Source: Pomacea canaliculata (lineage: Eukaryota > Mollusca > Gastropoda > Architaenioglossa > Ampullariidae). Taken from it: 64,000 bases of DNA. Location: positions 4,142,227 to 4,206,226 of the forward strand of contig NC_037595.1 in NCBI RefSeq assembly GCF_003073045.1. The letters are read 5' to 3'. The notes under the pieces are model-generated. The model ran no database searches, had not been told where the DNA came from, and saw only the letters and a list, made by a program, of their open reading frames with translations. Below are positions 44,901 to 56,082 of this stretch, piece by piece. Within the stretch, counting starts at the first letter, position 1, and each line of letters begins with the position of its first letter. Position numbers and translations under genes: made by a program.

Positions 44901-47645
44901 AGAACAATTTCTGTCCTGGATTATGCTTGGTACAGACAATAAAGATTGATTGATTAATGTTCACTTTTTTTTTTCCTCACCAGATCTATTGATGAAATTG
45001 TTTTGAATTATGTACTTGGAATTCTGGAAGACCTTGGAAGCTATCAAAGTATGGAGGACACAGAAGATGTGGAACTGTTTGCGGAAATGATGGAGGCATA
45101 TCTTCCAGGGTTTTCAGCTGTCAGCATGTAAGATTTGTTTACTTACATGATGTAGCAGCAGCAAAAATTTCAAATTGACTATATATTTAAGCTGCTTTAT
45201 ATTTATTCCTGAAAGTGTAATGAAAGCAGTGTACGTTACATGTACTTCAGTCATTACTGTTTATGTGCTGTGTATTTTCCAGGTGGTGCTTTATGTTTGT
45301 GTTTGTCATAGACATTACACATTTTTTTTTATAGGTGGTGGTGTTAGAGGAGTTCGATGGACTGCTTAATAGAATTTATGTTCACTGTAGTTCTGCAGAT
45401 GAGTTATCCATTCATTGCAACATTTTGTGTAGTTTTTATTGCTGTTGCTCTGAATGTGGAATTTATTGTTGATTTTGGTATCCTGTAAAGATTTTTTTTT
45501 ATTTATCGATTAAAATTTTTTATTTAGAAGTAAAATAATTTGTGCAGCCTTTGGATTTTTTTCTAACTTTATCTTTCTAGTGGAAAACTGACATCATATT
45601 AGTTATTGGGAATCATTTTATTTAAACACTTATGAAATACTTCCATTTTTTTGTGCAGTCCAGAGGTGTGTCAATGGATGTTCAACATTGCAGAAAAGTT
45701 GTCCACTGTGCAAAAGTCAGGTATAGATTTGCTTTTAATTAAAATTAGTAAACTAGTTTTGATAACATATTCTTCAGTTATATTTCTGCAAGACACTTTT
45801 TTTTTCTTTCTGCTTTTTTCAGCCTTTTCATCCACCACTGAAAAGGACGAGAATGCAGAAGAGAGAAAACCAAATCTAACTACAGCTAAAGTAAAGATGA
45901 AGTCTTCATTCCAGCAGAGTGGTCAGCATAACCATCCTCCCTTATCAACAGGCAAGGACAGATGTCATGATGGTCAAGACATGCTCAATGTTAACTTGGA
46001 AATGGACCAGAATCAGCTCAGCCTGTTGCGTGAACTTTGTCCGGGTGCAAGCCAGGCGGAGTTGGAATGTTGTTTTCATCTGGCAGGTGGGAACCTTGAA
46101 GAAGCAGCACAGGTTCTTCTCTATCGGCAAGAAACTGGAACAGCTATCTCTGCAACAGCATCACAGCCACGCAAGGTGCATTTTAGTATGTTGACAAAAA
46201 AAAAAAAAGAGACAAAACAATTGTGGAGGAGAGAGAGAAAAAAAAAACCCAGCATTTAGTGAAAAATTTCAGTTTCTTATTTTACATGTATTTAAACGAC
46301 ATTTAAGTGTACTTAATTTTTTTTTATGTCGAGAGACAGATTTGTCTTTCATCTGGGTAGTGTATATTTGCACATCACATAGAAATTTATGGTATGTGAA
46401 TGGTGAAAATTCTTTTTTTGGAAAAGGACAATGCAGAATTTTGTGTTATTTTGTGATTTTCTATGAATAAAATTTTGGCCTTCTTTTCACATCACAGAAA
46501 TCTTGTTCAGGGGTCAGCCATGGTTGCCATAATGATGAATCACTGAAAGATAACATTCTTGCAAAGTAAGTAAATGTTTTATGTGCTCTTTCCCCTACTC
46601 CTACTTCCCTTTCTTGCTTTCTCTCTCACATACTCATATATAAAGATTTGTTCATTGTTCTTATACAGACAGACATATGTTTTGCTCATGCTGTCAGTTT
46701 TTGTTGCTTTAAATTATTTTGCCTGTGACAAAAACTGTACAAAATTTACATTGTACAATTCTGTTAAATGAAGACCACCTGGGCGACCTTTTTATTTCTT
46801 GTATTTACAAAATCAGGTACTCCTTTGTGGACACAAATGAGGACAAGAGAACACACAAACCAGCTTTACTAACAAAGGTTGTAAGCAGTTTAAGTCATAT
46901 TTCAAAGCTTTAGGACTCTTTTTAGAATAGTTATAAACTGCAACCAAAGTTACAAAGGCAAAATTATACCAAAAAATATTGATTATTTAAAGTTTTAATA
47001 TGTTGCAAATTTATAGGGTAAATGTCTTCTTTTACTTGTCTTACTTTTTAGTGTCCCTTTTAAAAAAAAAGAGAAAAGATATTTCATCACTGTGTAGGAA
47101 AATGTTATTTTTTATTAACTTTTCTTGTATTACATATATGTGGAATACCCCTCAGGTAGCCCATATCTATAATTTCTTCTACTCTTTATCGCTATTGAAA
47201 AACAAAAAACTTCCTAAACAATGCTGAATGAAATGTGTTGGAATTTGTTGTATACAACATTAGGATGAAATTGATACTACTAGAAAGAACTTTAACTTTA
47301 CCTTCAAACATGGGCTTTAGGTGATTTATGCAGTAACGTCATATGCTATCATTTTTTTCAGTTTTTAAGTTTCTTATGTTAGACACATCAAACTTACCCA
47401 GAGCATTAAGTTCACTTTTCATTTGCTTCTTGTTGAAAGTATAATGTTTGCTTTTAAAAATCAATTTAATCTGTTCTGTGCTTGAACTTTTTTTTCAGGA
47501 AGAGAAGAAGTTGGTTCGATATCGAGATGGCCAGGTTGTCAGTACCAAAGGAGAACGTTTCAGTGAAGTCAAGCGACAAGAATCTGAAGACATGAAGAAA
47601 ACTTATGTGTCTTTAAAACCTGCTCAGAAGTATCGGTTCCATTAG
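41905..47645 (+). CDS. CUEDC2: CUE domain-containing protein 2, 7 coding exons, 305 aa
   Basis: Exons: 41905-41987, 44984-45127, 45659-45720, 45823-46175, 46498-46565, 46817-46877, 47499-47645; 918 nt, in frame (human 287 aa). N-terminal helices [18 protein letters not shown] and [12 protein letters not shown] match the family. The ubiquitin-binding CUE domain is [20 protein letters not shown], then [13 protein letters not shown], at about residues 170-205. The C-terminus [19 protein letters not shown] ... [14 protein letters not shown] is nearly identical to human. In mammals CUEDC2 binds ubiquitin, promotes steroid-receptor turnover, restrains IKK/NF-kB and acts in the spindle checkpoint; this is by homology. 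Exon 4 carries a long Ser/His/Gln-rich linker. AATAAA at 47696-47701 is a close polyadenylation signal. Intron 1 (3 kb) contains an L2-like LINE. Confidence 0.96.
42855..44130 (+). mobile_element. L2/Rex1-like LINE, dead, with a nested retroposon tail
   Basis: In CUEDC2 intron 1. Translated pieces in order: [16 protein letters not shown] (endonuclease start), [26 protein letters not shown] (endonuclease end), [28 protein letters not shown] (thumb), [57 protein letters not shown]. The order is right, but the reverse-transcriptase core (FADD) is deleted and frames shift. At about 43322-43395 the tail of another retroposon interrupts it. Function is lost. Confidence 0.85.
43322..43395 (+). repeat. 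Retroposon 3' tail nested inside the LINE
   Basis: TCCTGGGTCTCCTGGACAGA, CAATAAAGTCTG, then TTTTGATT-type repeats. It falls between the LGRSDH and VHLLPSYRQ segments of the LINE, which are contiguous in intact relatives. Same family as the inverted tail at 34731. Confidence 0.7.
44800..44960 (+). repeat. LINE 3' tail
   Basis: TTTCTGTCCTGGATTATGCT, then TGGTACAGACAATAAAGATT and GATTGATT repeats, is a typical L2-like 3' end, perhaps that of the LINE at 42855 or of a second insertion. It ends about 25 bp before the exon 2 acceptor. Confidence 0.55.
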
Positions 47646-50267
47646 TCTGCAAAATGATACAGTTAATATTTTACTACCCTGACCAGAAAAATAGAAATAA
47701 ATTTAGTAAAAATGAGTTTTGTAACAGGTAAAGATGTTGTGAATCAGCAATGCCTAAGTAGATATTTTAAAAGTTTAGGTGATCAAACAGAAGTGATTTG
47801 ATGCAAAGGTTTGTGGTGTTTTTAATAACTAAGTTTCATTGCTTTAAAACATTTTCCAAGTTACATGGTCCATGGATTTGCCTGCCAAATAGATTTAAAA
47901 ACAATGTATTTGTTGTATTTTCCTAATATGAACTTTGGTGGATGTTGTCTGGTTTTGTGTTCATATAAATTTTTAATTTTTCCAACTGCCAGATACATCA
48001 AAAGTTTACATTTTCATAATTGTTAAAAACAAAAACATTTAAGAATAATGTATAAATACTTTATAAATAGCAAAAGTATTTTTAAATTAGATAGTGGCTT
48101 AAAACAGATGAAATATTTTGTATTGTGTATTTTGTCACTAATTTTATCAAACCACTCATTAGTTATACAATTTATAGGCTTTCTTGTCCAAATCAAATTT
48201 TTTTTTAACACTTAATGTGTTACCAAAATATGTTATAGACATAAATATTTGTATTAGTTTTCCACTTCAGTGACAATGGTCCAGATTGGTGCTAATAATT
48301 CCCCTATCTTCTTAGAAATGGAATGGATCATCAACACAATGTCAGTATTGCAAGTCATTTTTTTTATATCAAACCATGTCCTGAATGAGGTAGAGAGTTT
48401 CCATACATGCTTATTTTTCTTCAGAATTTGTTGTGTTCATTTCATTTTGTGCATGCTTTGTCATTTACATTTTAACAAGTTGTCATAGTATACATATTGC
48501 ATACATCCTGCTTTTTATTGTTGTGTTTCCAAGATGTGCTCTCTGCTCATTGTTGCATGCTGGTCAACACAAGAGGTTAATATTTTCAGGGTATACTATG
48601 TGGGTCTGTTCAGCTGTCGTTATGAAAAGGTGTTTATTGTAATTTGAACATTCAGTTATTTTTGTCCTCAGTGGCATTTTTCATGTAGCAAAGCACCAGC
48701 TGCCGGCTTAGTAGAACACCTGGCAGACAATTATTAGTTGTCCTTTAAAATTTTACAGGAATATTTTTTTTCCAGTTTAGCATAGAGTATAGCTGGTACT
48801 TGGAAAAATACATATTATTGACAGTTCCTGTTAATTGAAAGAAAAGAGAAAAAGTTTTAAGTCTCTAATTGTATCTGTACAGTTGTTTCAACTGCCCTTT
48901 TATTTAATAAACTCAACACAGCTGCTTACGACACTTGTAGGGTAAACATTAATAAGATATATGGCATGCCATGCTGGCGATGTATTAACTTAAAAAAAAA
49001 AGAAAAAAGAAGAAGCAGAAGCTAAGATTTCTATCAATTCTCTGTTCCTAATATTTGGTTCTTGTGTGACCACTGTGCTAGGGGAATCACAAACTGGTGT
49101 GAGTTGAATTGTAACTATAATATTTTGTATGATTGTCTTACGAAAGCAAAGCAAGTAGCATCTGATGTACATTTTAATTTCAAAATATTTGTCACATCTC
49201 GTTTTCATCGAAAACCCTTCCTGGGAATTCTTGGTGCTTTAACTGAGATCTTCATACATTTTTGGTAGATCCCAGTTTAAGAAATAACACTTATTTTAAT
49301 AGCAATACACATACAGTATGTCATTAATAATTATTTTTGAAAAATGAGCTTGAACTGTATTACCTTATGGTAACTAGATGTTTTATTTTCAGATTGAGCA
49401 ACATTCCAGTATTATTATAAAAAAATTAGTTTAATGTTTTGCGTAGGGAAACATTTGTATCAATTATTTTTCTATCTATACTACAGTCACACATTTAGCA
49501 TTTAAAAAAATTGTTTTTGTGTTTGTTTTACTTGGGTATTTAATTGCCATTTCTCCAGTTCAAAAGCAGCCGTAAACCACATATATCTCTTCAGAGTGAA
49601 ATATAATGACTTTTCTCTCTACCAACATTACACATCTAAATTAGAGCAGACACATCAGGGTTGCCTCATTATGGCTCTGTATTAAACCATTGTCTGCCAT
49701 TAAAAGAAACATCTTTGTAAGTATGGTTGTGAGTTCACAGTCATCTATCATTTGTACTTTCGAAAATTTACAAATGTAACCCACTGCAGGTAACTCATCT
49801 TGGATAATTTGCAGGGTTAACACTGAATCTCAGATGGCTAAGGTGAGGGTTTTTTAAAAACTGTTTCATCTCTTGTTTACAAAATGCCACCATTTTTATA
49901 GATATTGTATTTGAAAATAAAAATAGAAAAAATGTGTTTTGTAAGTTTTGAAGTGTTTTTTGGTTAAAGATTATTTTTTAACTTACACAGGACTGTCAGT
50001 GAAAGTAAAGAAAAGTGCTCATTCATATCTTGACCTAAAGAATGTTTCTTGGAATTTTAATTAGTGTCATGTCAATACTTCCAGCTTGATAAAAAAACAA
50101 CTTTAAAATGTATAATAATTGATGCACTTTTACGTCATTATTATAACTTATTAAATTCATCCAGTCACAATAAAATTCACAACACATAAATCAGATACAT
50201 ATAACAGATTCTGGAATGTGCTGTCTTCAAAGCCATTAATGCCATTTTAAACAAATCAAATAAAAAA
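47646..50267. other. Convergent 3' regions of CUEDC2 (+) and MEI4 (-)
   Basis: No gene that I can support in 2.6 kb. It contains the CUEDC2 3' UTR (AATAAA at 47696-47701 and again at 48906-48911) and, at its right end, the MEI4 3' UTR. Very AT-rich, with short shadow frames only. Confidence 0.5.
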
Positions 50268-52901
50268 TCAAATAAGGCACGGTACCAAAAGTGTTTCAAT
50301 CATGGCACACAGTCTCCAAATTTCATGAGCCAAAAAAGGAAGTGGTGATGTTAAGTGCAGGAGGGAGTTCTCCAGGTCAGTCTGTATGTTTTTCATTATT
50401 TTTAAATCTGCCGTTTCAGGTCTGCAACTCAATATCCCATTATGTAGACAATCTAATACATATCCTAGACGCTCGTAACAGTCGGGACTGAATGACTGGT
50501 TTTCAGAAAGAGAAGTTCGCAAGAAACTGCATAACCTTTGTACATATTCCACTAGAGTTGTGAGTAGAGCATATTTTTCTGGTACCATCATGGTGACAGC
50601 AAAATGAGTTAGGATTCTGAACAGCAGTCTTCTTTTAGGCAGTGGCTGTTGATTTGAAAAAAACCCACAAATGTAACTCCATTTTCTTAGTGGTTATAAA
50701 AAATGTTATACACGTCAAGAAGCAGATATAAAAAAAAAATCTCTATAAACAAATTACACTTAAATAAGGTTGATGTCAAGGTTACAATAATTAAAACGAA
50801 ATTCTGGAGGCAAATTTCTAAAAACTCTGTTCAACCCACTCCTCGATTCTAGGGTTGCCAAAGGCAATAATGAAAAAGAGTATATATTTATATCAGAAAC
50901 TAGTAAACCTAGCTGATAGCAACAACAAAATTTTACTTGTTAGCCTACCAAACAACTTTTGATTTAAATAGTTTCTACAGTTTAAAAGACTTTCTTCCAT
51001 TCACTCTGCTAAGAAAGCTTCAAACTGTGACTTTCTGCTTCAAAGTCAAACACAATAACCAAAACACAACCACTGAAAACTGTGAAACGCAAGTCTCTCA
51101 TAAACAAACATTTTAATAGTGGGTTATGATACTGACACAAAAGGCGGATGTGATTTTATGAACTAACATGTTAACAAAAATGACACCTACCTGTATCATG
51201 TCAGATCCAACAGGTTCAAGCAATGATGACATTACACAGTCTATAAGATCTCCGAGTTCTCTTAGCATGCAGTTCTTAAGCTGATGGCCATGCACAGTTT
51301 CATTCGTCCATCTGTGACTGAGCAAGTTTGTTATTCCTTCTAGTCCCTGCTGTAGGCATGTCATAGGCATGCCTGAATCATACTCAACAGATCTTTTAAG
51401 AGATTTAATGCATGCTGTCACAGTTTCCTTCAGAGTAGAATATAACTCTGTGTATGTTAAGGAAAGCAATGGCCACATTTCTTCTGATGCATTTCCATCT
51501 TCTGTACATCGGAAATCCATGTTTTCAAACTTGTCTAAGTCCTGCACAAATTTCACTTTTTTAAAAAGCGGCTGTCCATAGGCAAAATTATATCATAGAA
51601 CAGCAAACAACCAAAACTAAAGACTCAACAAAAGCCTTATTTTTACAAATACTAGTATTTATTTATTTTTATTTAGAAAATTCTATCACTTTCATTACCT
51701 ACTGCCTTATTAATGGGATGTTTTCTATATTTTGTTGACTTTAACAATCATAGGCAGAGGTGGCCTTTTGGGGTGGCAATTGGAGCAACCGCCCCAGTGC
51801 CTGAGGGGACCCCAAAATAGGAGATTCTTGTGGTATATACCCTACACTTGTGGCTCTCTGACCACATATGACATTTGCCCAGGACCCCACAGGGCCCTGC
51901 ATACTGCTAAGGCTGCCTCTGCTCATAAGATCTAAAGACAAGCATAACAGTCGACATGCAATTGCCCTTTACTATTTAAAATATTATATGCAAAAACTTT
52001 GCAATAACTGTTGCTTTCTTTCTGTAAAAAATTTAATTTAAACTTCTATCTATCAAGGAATTATAAATAATTACCTCTAATGATCCAAGTAAATGCACTA
52101 CACTTTGAATAAACTGGTAACTAGTGGTCAAAACACGTGGGCTGCTAATACACAGACTAAAATCTTCACTTGTGTTTTCTTCAGAACATGGTGGAGATGG
52201 TAGGACATCTGTACTTGTTGGTCCCATACCTTGTCCAAAGGCTGTTGCAACAATGCATGACGATAAATGACTGTGCAAAACATTTTAACATGCTTGTATC
52301 TGCATAATTTCATTATACATCAGTATGTACTTTTATTTATCTTTTCACCACAAAAACTGATTTTAATTATTATTTGTGTATACAGATCTTATTAAAATGT
52401 TCAGTCTTGAGGAAGATGATAAAGCAACCAATGGTTATGCTTGGAGTTTGGCACACACCATGTTTATATTTAAACTATTATAAAAACCATAAGAGATTAA
52501 TAGACCAACCTGGGATCTGGGAACAGTGATTTGAGTGATTACAGATCTCTTAAAGAAACCTTATTATTAATAATTATAAATCTAACCAATTAATTTTTTT
52601 CCAGTATTCAGAAAATCTAAAGTACATAGATCAAGATCTCACAAATATTCTTTGCTGAACAATGTTATACACTTTATTTTATGACACAAACCATTGTGTG
52701 CTTGCGAGAAAGCAATAACTTGCTGCTGCCTCAGTTGAAGAATAGTTTCTTTCGCTTGCAGGTACCGTATTCGATACTGTTCTTGCCCTTGTTTATAATC
52801 ATCACATAACTGCTGAACATATTGTTTAACGTTGACACCCTCTGGTTTACTTCTCAGAATAGCTATTGCTGTTGCCACTTTGAGTTCATGTAGGTTTATA
52901 T
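50268..52901 (-). CDS. MEI4: Meiosis-specific protein MEI4, four C-terminal exons (first exon not found)
   Basis: Exons (minus): 52692-52901, 52075-52241, 51191-51541, 50268-50645; they join in frame and give about 367 residues (human MEI4 about 385-389). The first begins in phase 1 with INLHELKVATAIAILRSKPE, matching the conserved MEI4 N-terminus (xxLALALAIIRSKP), then a coiled segment ending ILQLRQQQ. The second carries the variable linker and TTSYQFIQSVVHLLGSLE. The third covers DLDKFENMDF to PVGSDMIQ, and the last PLPKRRLLFRILTHFAV to the tail FLAHEIWRLCAMIETLLV. MEI4 with REC114 and IHO1 forms the axis complex that permits SPO11 double-strand breaks in meiosis. An upstream exon of only a few codons is required. 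An acceptor at 51574 instead of 51541 would add 11 codons to exon three. Confidence 0.85.
51752..51920. mobile_element. hAT-like MITE in MEI4
   Basis: About 165 bp with inverted ends GCAGAGGTGGCCTT and AAGGCTGCCTCTGC (two mismatches) and a possible 7-bp direct repeat (TCATAGG/TCATAAG). The left interior GGGGTGGCAATTGGAGCAAC, CGCCCCAG resembles hAT elements with CAGAGGTGGC/CAGTGGCGG termini. It sits in the intron between the second and third listed exons. Confidence 0.55.
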
Positions 52902-53344
52902 CTGTAAAGAATTAATAATAATCATTATTATTACTTAAAACATCCCCATCCTTTAAAGTGAACACTCCAAGCACTGTTACACAGAAAAAACAAATTTACG
53001 AAGCCAACAGGTGAATGATAAAAAAAATGCAAGATGGCAATGGATGCAGGATAAGCTCATGCTTTTCAGATGAATCCACTTAGTGTGCAGTACTTACAGC
53101 GCATACTTTACGAAAGTGTAAGGAGTTAATGGAACATCTTTTTTTTTAAAATTGATTTTTATCAGGTTTTGAGACTTAAGTTTCAGCAGAAATTTATTAA
53201 CTGCTATTGGGCTAGGCAGAATTCCTGTTCCTTCCTTTATCTGTTTTGAGTGACTGTTTGGGTAAAATATGTGAGCTCATGTGTGTGTCTTTAAAAAAAA
53301 AAGCTTCACAAAAGCCATATTTGGGTGAATTGAAGTTTATATAC

Positions 53345-54905
53345 ATTTAGCATAGTTTATTCTTTGTTACTCCGGGAGGAGCATAGGGCCACAACAAAAC
53401 CTCATCAGCAGACGCGGCACCATCCTTGCTGACAATGCTCCGCAGATACTTGAAGCAATCAGATTGTTTCCAGGATGTTCTTTCCTTGTTGGATTCTCAT
53501 CACTTCAGTCTTCTTTCTGTTGATCTTTAAGCTAGTCTTCTCCGCTTCCTCTGCTAGCTTGGTAAGTTTGGTTTGTGCATAGTGCTGCCGATGAGATAGG
53601 AGACTAATGTCATCTGCAAAGTCCAGGTCCTCTAGCTGTTCTGTGAAGGTCCACTGTCTTGGGTCGTCTTGCACATAATCCAGTCTCTGACCATCTACAC
53701 TGTCAAAGGCCTTCTCAAGGTCTACAGAAGTTATATAAAGGAAGTATATTGCCACTCTGACTGCTCAATGATGATGAAGAGGGTGGCAATATGGTCAGTG
53801 CACAACCTATCCTGGCGAAATCCTGGTTGTTCTGGTCTCAGTTTCTTGTCTAGTATTACCCTTGTCAGGACTTTGCAGGGGATGGACAGCAGCATGATCC
53901 CCAGCCAATTGTTGAACTGGGAGAGGTCTCCTTTCTTTGGTAACTTGACCAGATGGCCTAGTTTCCAGTCTGTTGGTACTAGCTCTTGTTCCCAGATCTT
54001 CTGTAGAAGGGGCTGCAAAATTTTTGCTGTTGTTTCCAGGATTAAGTTGTTTCCTTTAGTGCTTCTGGAGATATGACATCCGGGCCTGCTGCATTTCCCC
54101 TTTTCATGCATCTGATAGCTTTGATGATTTCTGTCTTAGTGGGAGGGCTGGTGTTGATGTAAAGTTGTTCAGTTGCTTGTCAGGTAAGAATGGTGGATGA
54201 GGTCAAATTCAGGATCTCTTCGAAGTGTTCCATACTACATCGTCTGTTGTGGTCTTGCCGTCTTTGTCTTTCACTGGTTTCTTTGAGTTAATGCTCCTGC
54301 CTGACAGAGCTCGTATTATTTCATATAGTCGCTTCATGTTTCCCTGTGTAGCTGCTGTCTCTGCTAACCCTATCAGTTCATGGGTGAAGCGCCTCTTGTC
54401 CTCCCTGAAAGACATCTTCACTTGGCGGTTGGGTTCCCCATCATTCAGCTCTGAGACCTTCTCTTGCTGATCTTGACACTGGTTGAGCTTCTGTCTCAAT
54501 CCCTTTCTTTATTCAGTTTTTGCCCATCCCTCTGGAGTCATCCATTCCTTGTGCTTTCTTCCCTGTTCCCTAGAACATTTGTACAGGTTGTCTTCCAAAT
54601 GCTCTTCAGTGTTGACCAGTGTTCTTCCACTGATTCTTGTGTTAGTCCTGAAAGGGCCTCATACTTATTCTTGATTTCACAGTTATAAATTTCCCTTGTT
54701 TCTTTGTTCTTGAGGTACTGAGTATTAAATTTGTGGTGTGGTCTGCCTGCTGGATCAATGGAGGAATTCAGCTTAATCTTGAAGACTGCTACTAGGAGCT
54801 GGTGGTCTGAAACAAAAGCTGCACCTCTTCTCACTGGGACATCATGGAGGCTCCTTCTCCACTTTCGAGCAACTGTTATATGGTCAAACCATGTTATATA
54901 CACTT
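53345..54905 (-). mobile_element. Non-LTR retrotransposon (LINE), 5'-truncated, dead
   Basis: Same strand as MEI4, in its presumed first intron. From high to low coordinates: endonuclease end (ITVARKWRRSLHDVPVRRGA, SDHQLLVAVFKIK; about 54880-54770), linker (HWSTLKSIWKT; RFTHELIGLAETAATQGNMK), then reverse transcriptase (WEQELVPTDWKLGHLVKLPK, KGDLSQFNNWLGIMLLSIPC, QPGFRQDRLCTDHI, TSVDLEKAFDSVD) and LDFADDISLLSH with the catalytic FADD. A deletion joins AFDSVD to the region just before FADD, and several frameshifts are present. The 'KLPKKGDLS.xNNW' type is common in molluscs; I do not assign a clade. The 3' end includes GGAGCATAGGGCCACAAC at about 53375. Confidence 0.9.
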
Positions 54906-56082
54906 AATTGGTAACATTTATTTATGTTTGATGCATCTTTACATAAGACAGACACAAGTACTTTGCAGAGTACTACATCAGCAGTCTTCATAAAAATGTA
55001 AGGCATGTTTAACATTAATCCTTTCATGTTTCTATATTTGTACTACAGTGTATTATGAGCCAAGACAAATGTCCATGCAATCCAATCCTACATTACAGGT
55101 GTGTACAAAGGTGATTAACTGTGATCAGATGGTGTCCTTGTCCTGATTGGGATCCAGAAAAAAGGAATCTATTTTAAGTTCTCAGAATCTCATAGGTTAA
55201 TGTACACACTGTGGTCATTACGTCATGAAATCTAGAATATATAGGCACTCATGTAGTAATAGAATGCATTGCAAGCTTCACATTATATGGATTCCTCTGA
55301 GTGTTGTTTATCATCGTCACCTTAGATATTGGATTTCTCTATCTTATTCTGTGAACCTGGGTTAGGTTTAAATATGTGAAACAACATGTATATAAGCGTG
55401 TAAATCTTTTCTGGTCCTATATAATCTTTTTATTTAAAAGTCATAAAAAAATTTTTGCAGTATTGAGATCTTGAGCAAGAACTGCCCCCTCTTCTACCTC
55501 ACTGGTTCGTTTTAAATTTATGGTTTATCCTTGACTACTTTATGCTTCCCTTAATGTTTACTATTTCTTTTGAAATCATGATCAGCTTACCAGGCGCTTA
55601 CAACAATACGTTAAAAAAAAGTTGTCTTTGGACCTTACCCATTTTGCACATATTATACGATTGCATCGTAAGCAGGGCTCAGTTTTCCTTTTCACGTGTA
55701 GGTTCTTCCAATTTTTGTTTAAATGTCTGTTTAGTCTTAAAAGATCGTAGAAAGATGCCTTTCCTCATCTGTTCCGTTTGCAGACGACGTCTGGATCTCG
55801 GCCAACATAAACCATAACCACGGACTTATATTACACGTCCGTGCTAGAACAATATTACAGTACCCAAATAGCTTGCACTGCAAATTATTTTAGAAAAGAA
55901 AATATGCCAGAATAACCTCTAATTTTAATTCTCCGGTACCAGAAGTTATAGAAACTTCCTACGAGTGTCAACGATTTGGTCACCCATGGAAAGGGATATA
56001 ACTACTGTATCAAGATCCCCCCTCCCCCCCACACACACACACACAGAGGAACGAAAAATTGTTTGAAAGACAGTGCCAGAGA
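54906..56082. promoter_or_regulatory. Divergent upstream region of MEI4 (-) and DGCR6 (+)
   Basis: About 1.2 kb between the LINE and the DGCR6 start. The unlocated first exon of MEI4 and both promoters probably lie here. Just before DGCR6 is a pyrimidine run (C6 T C7) followed directly by a CA repeat, about 56018-56045. Nothing else is recognisable. Confidence 0.4.
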
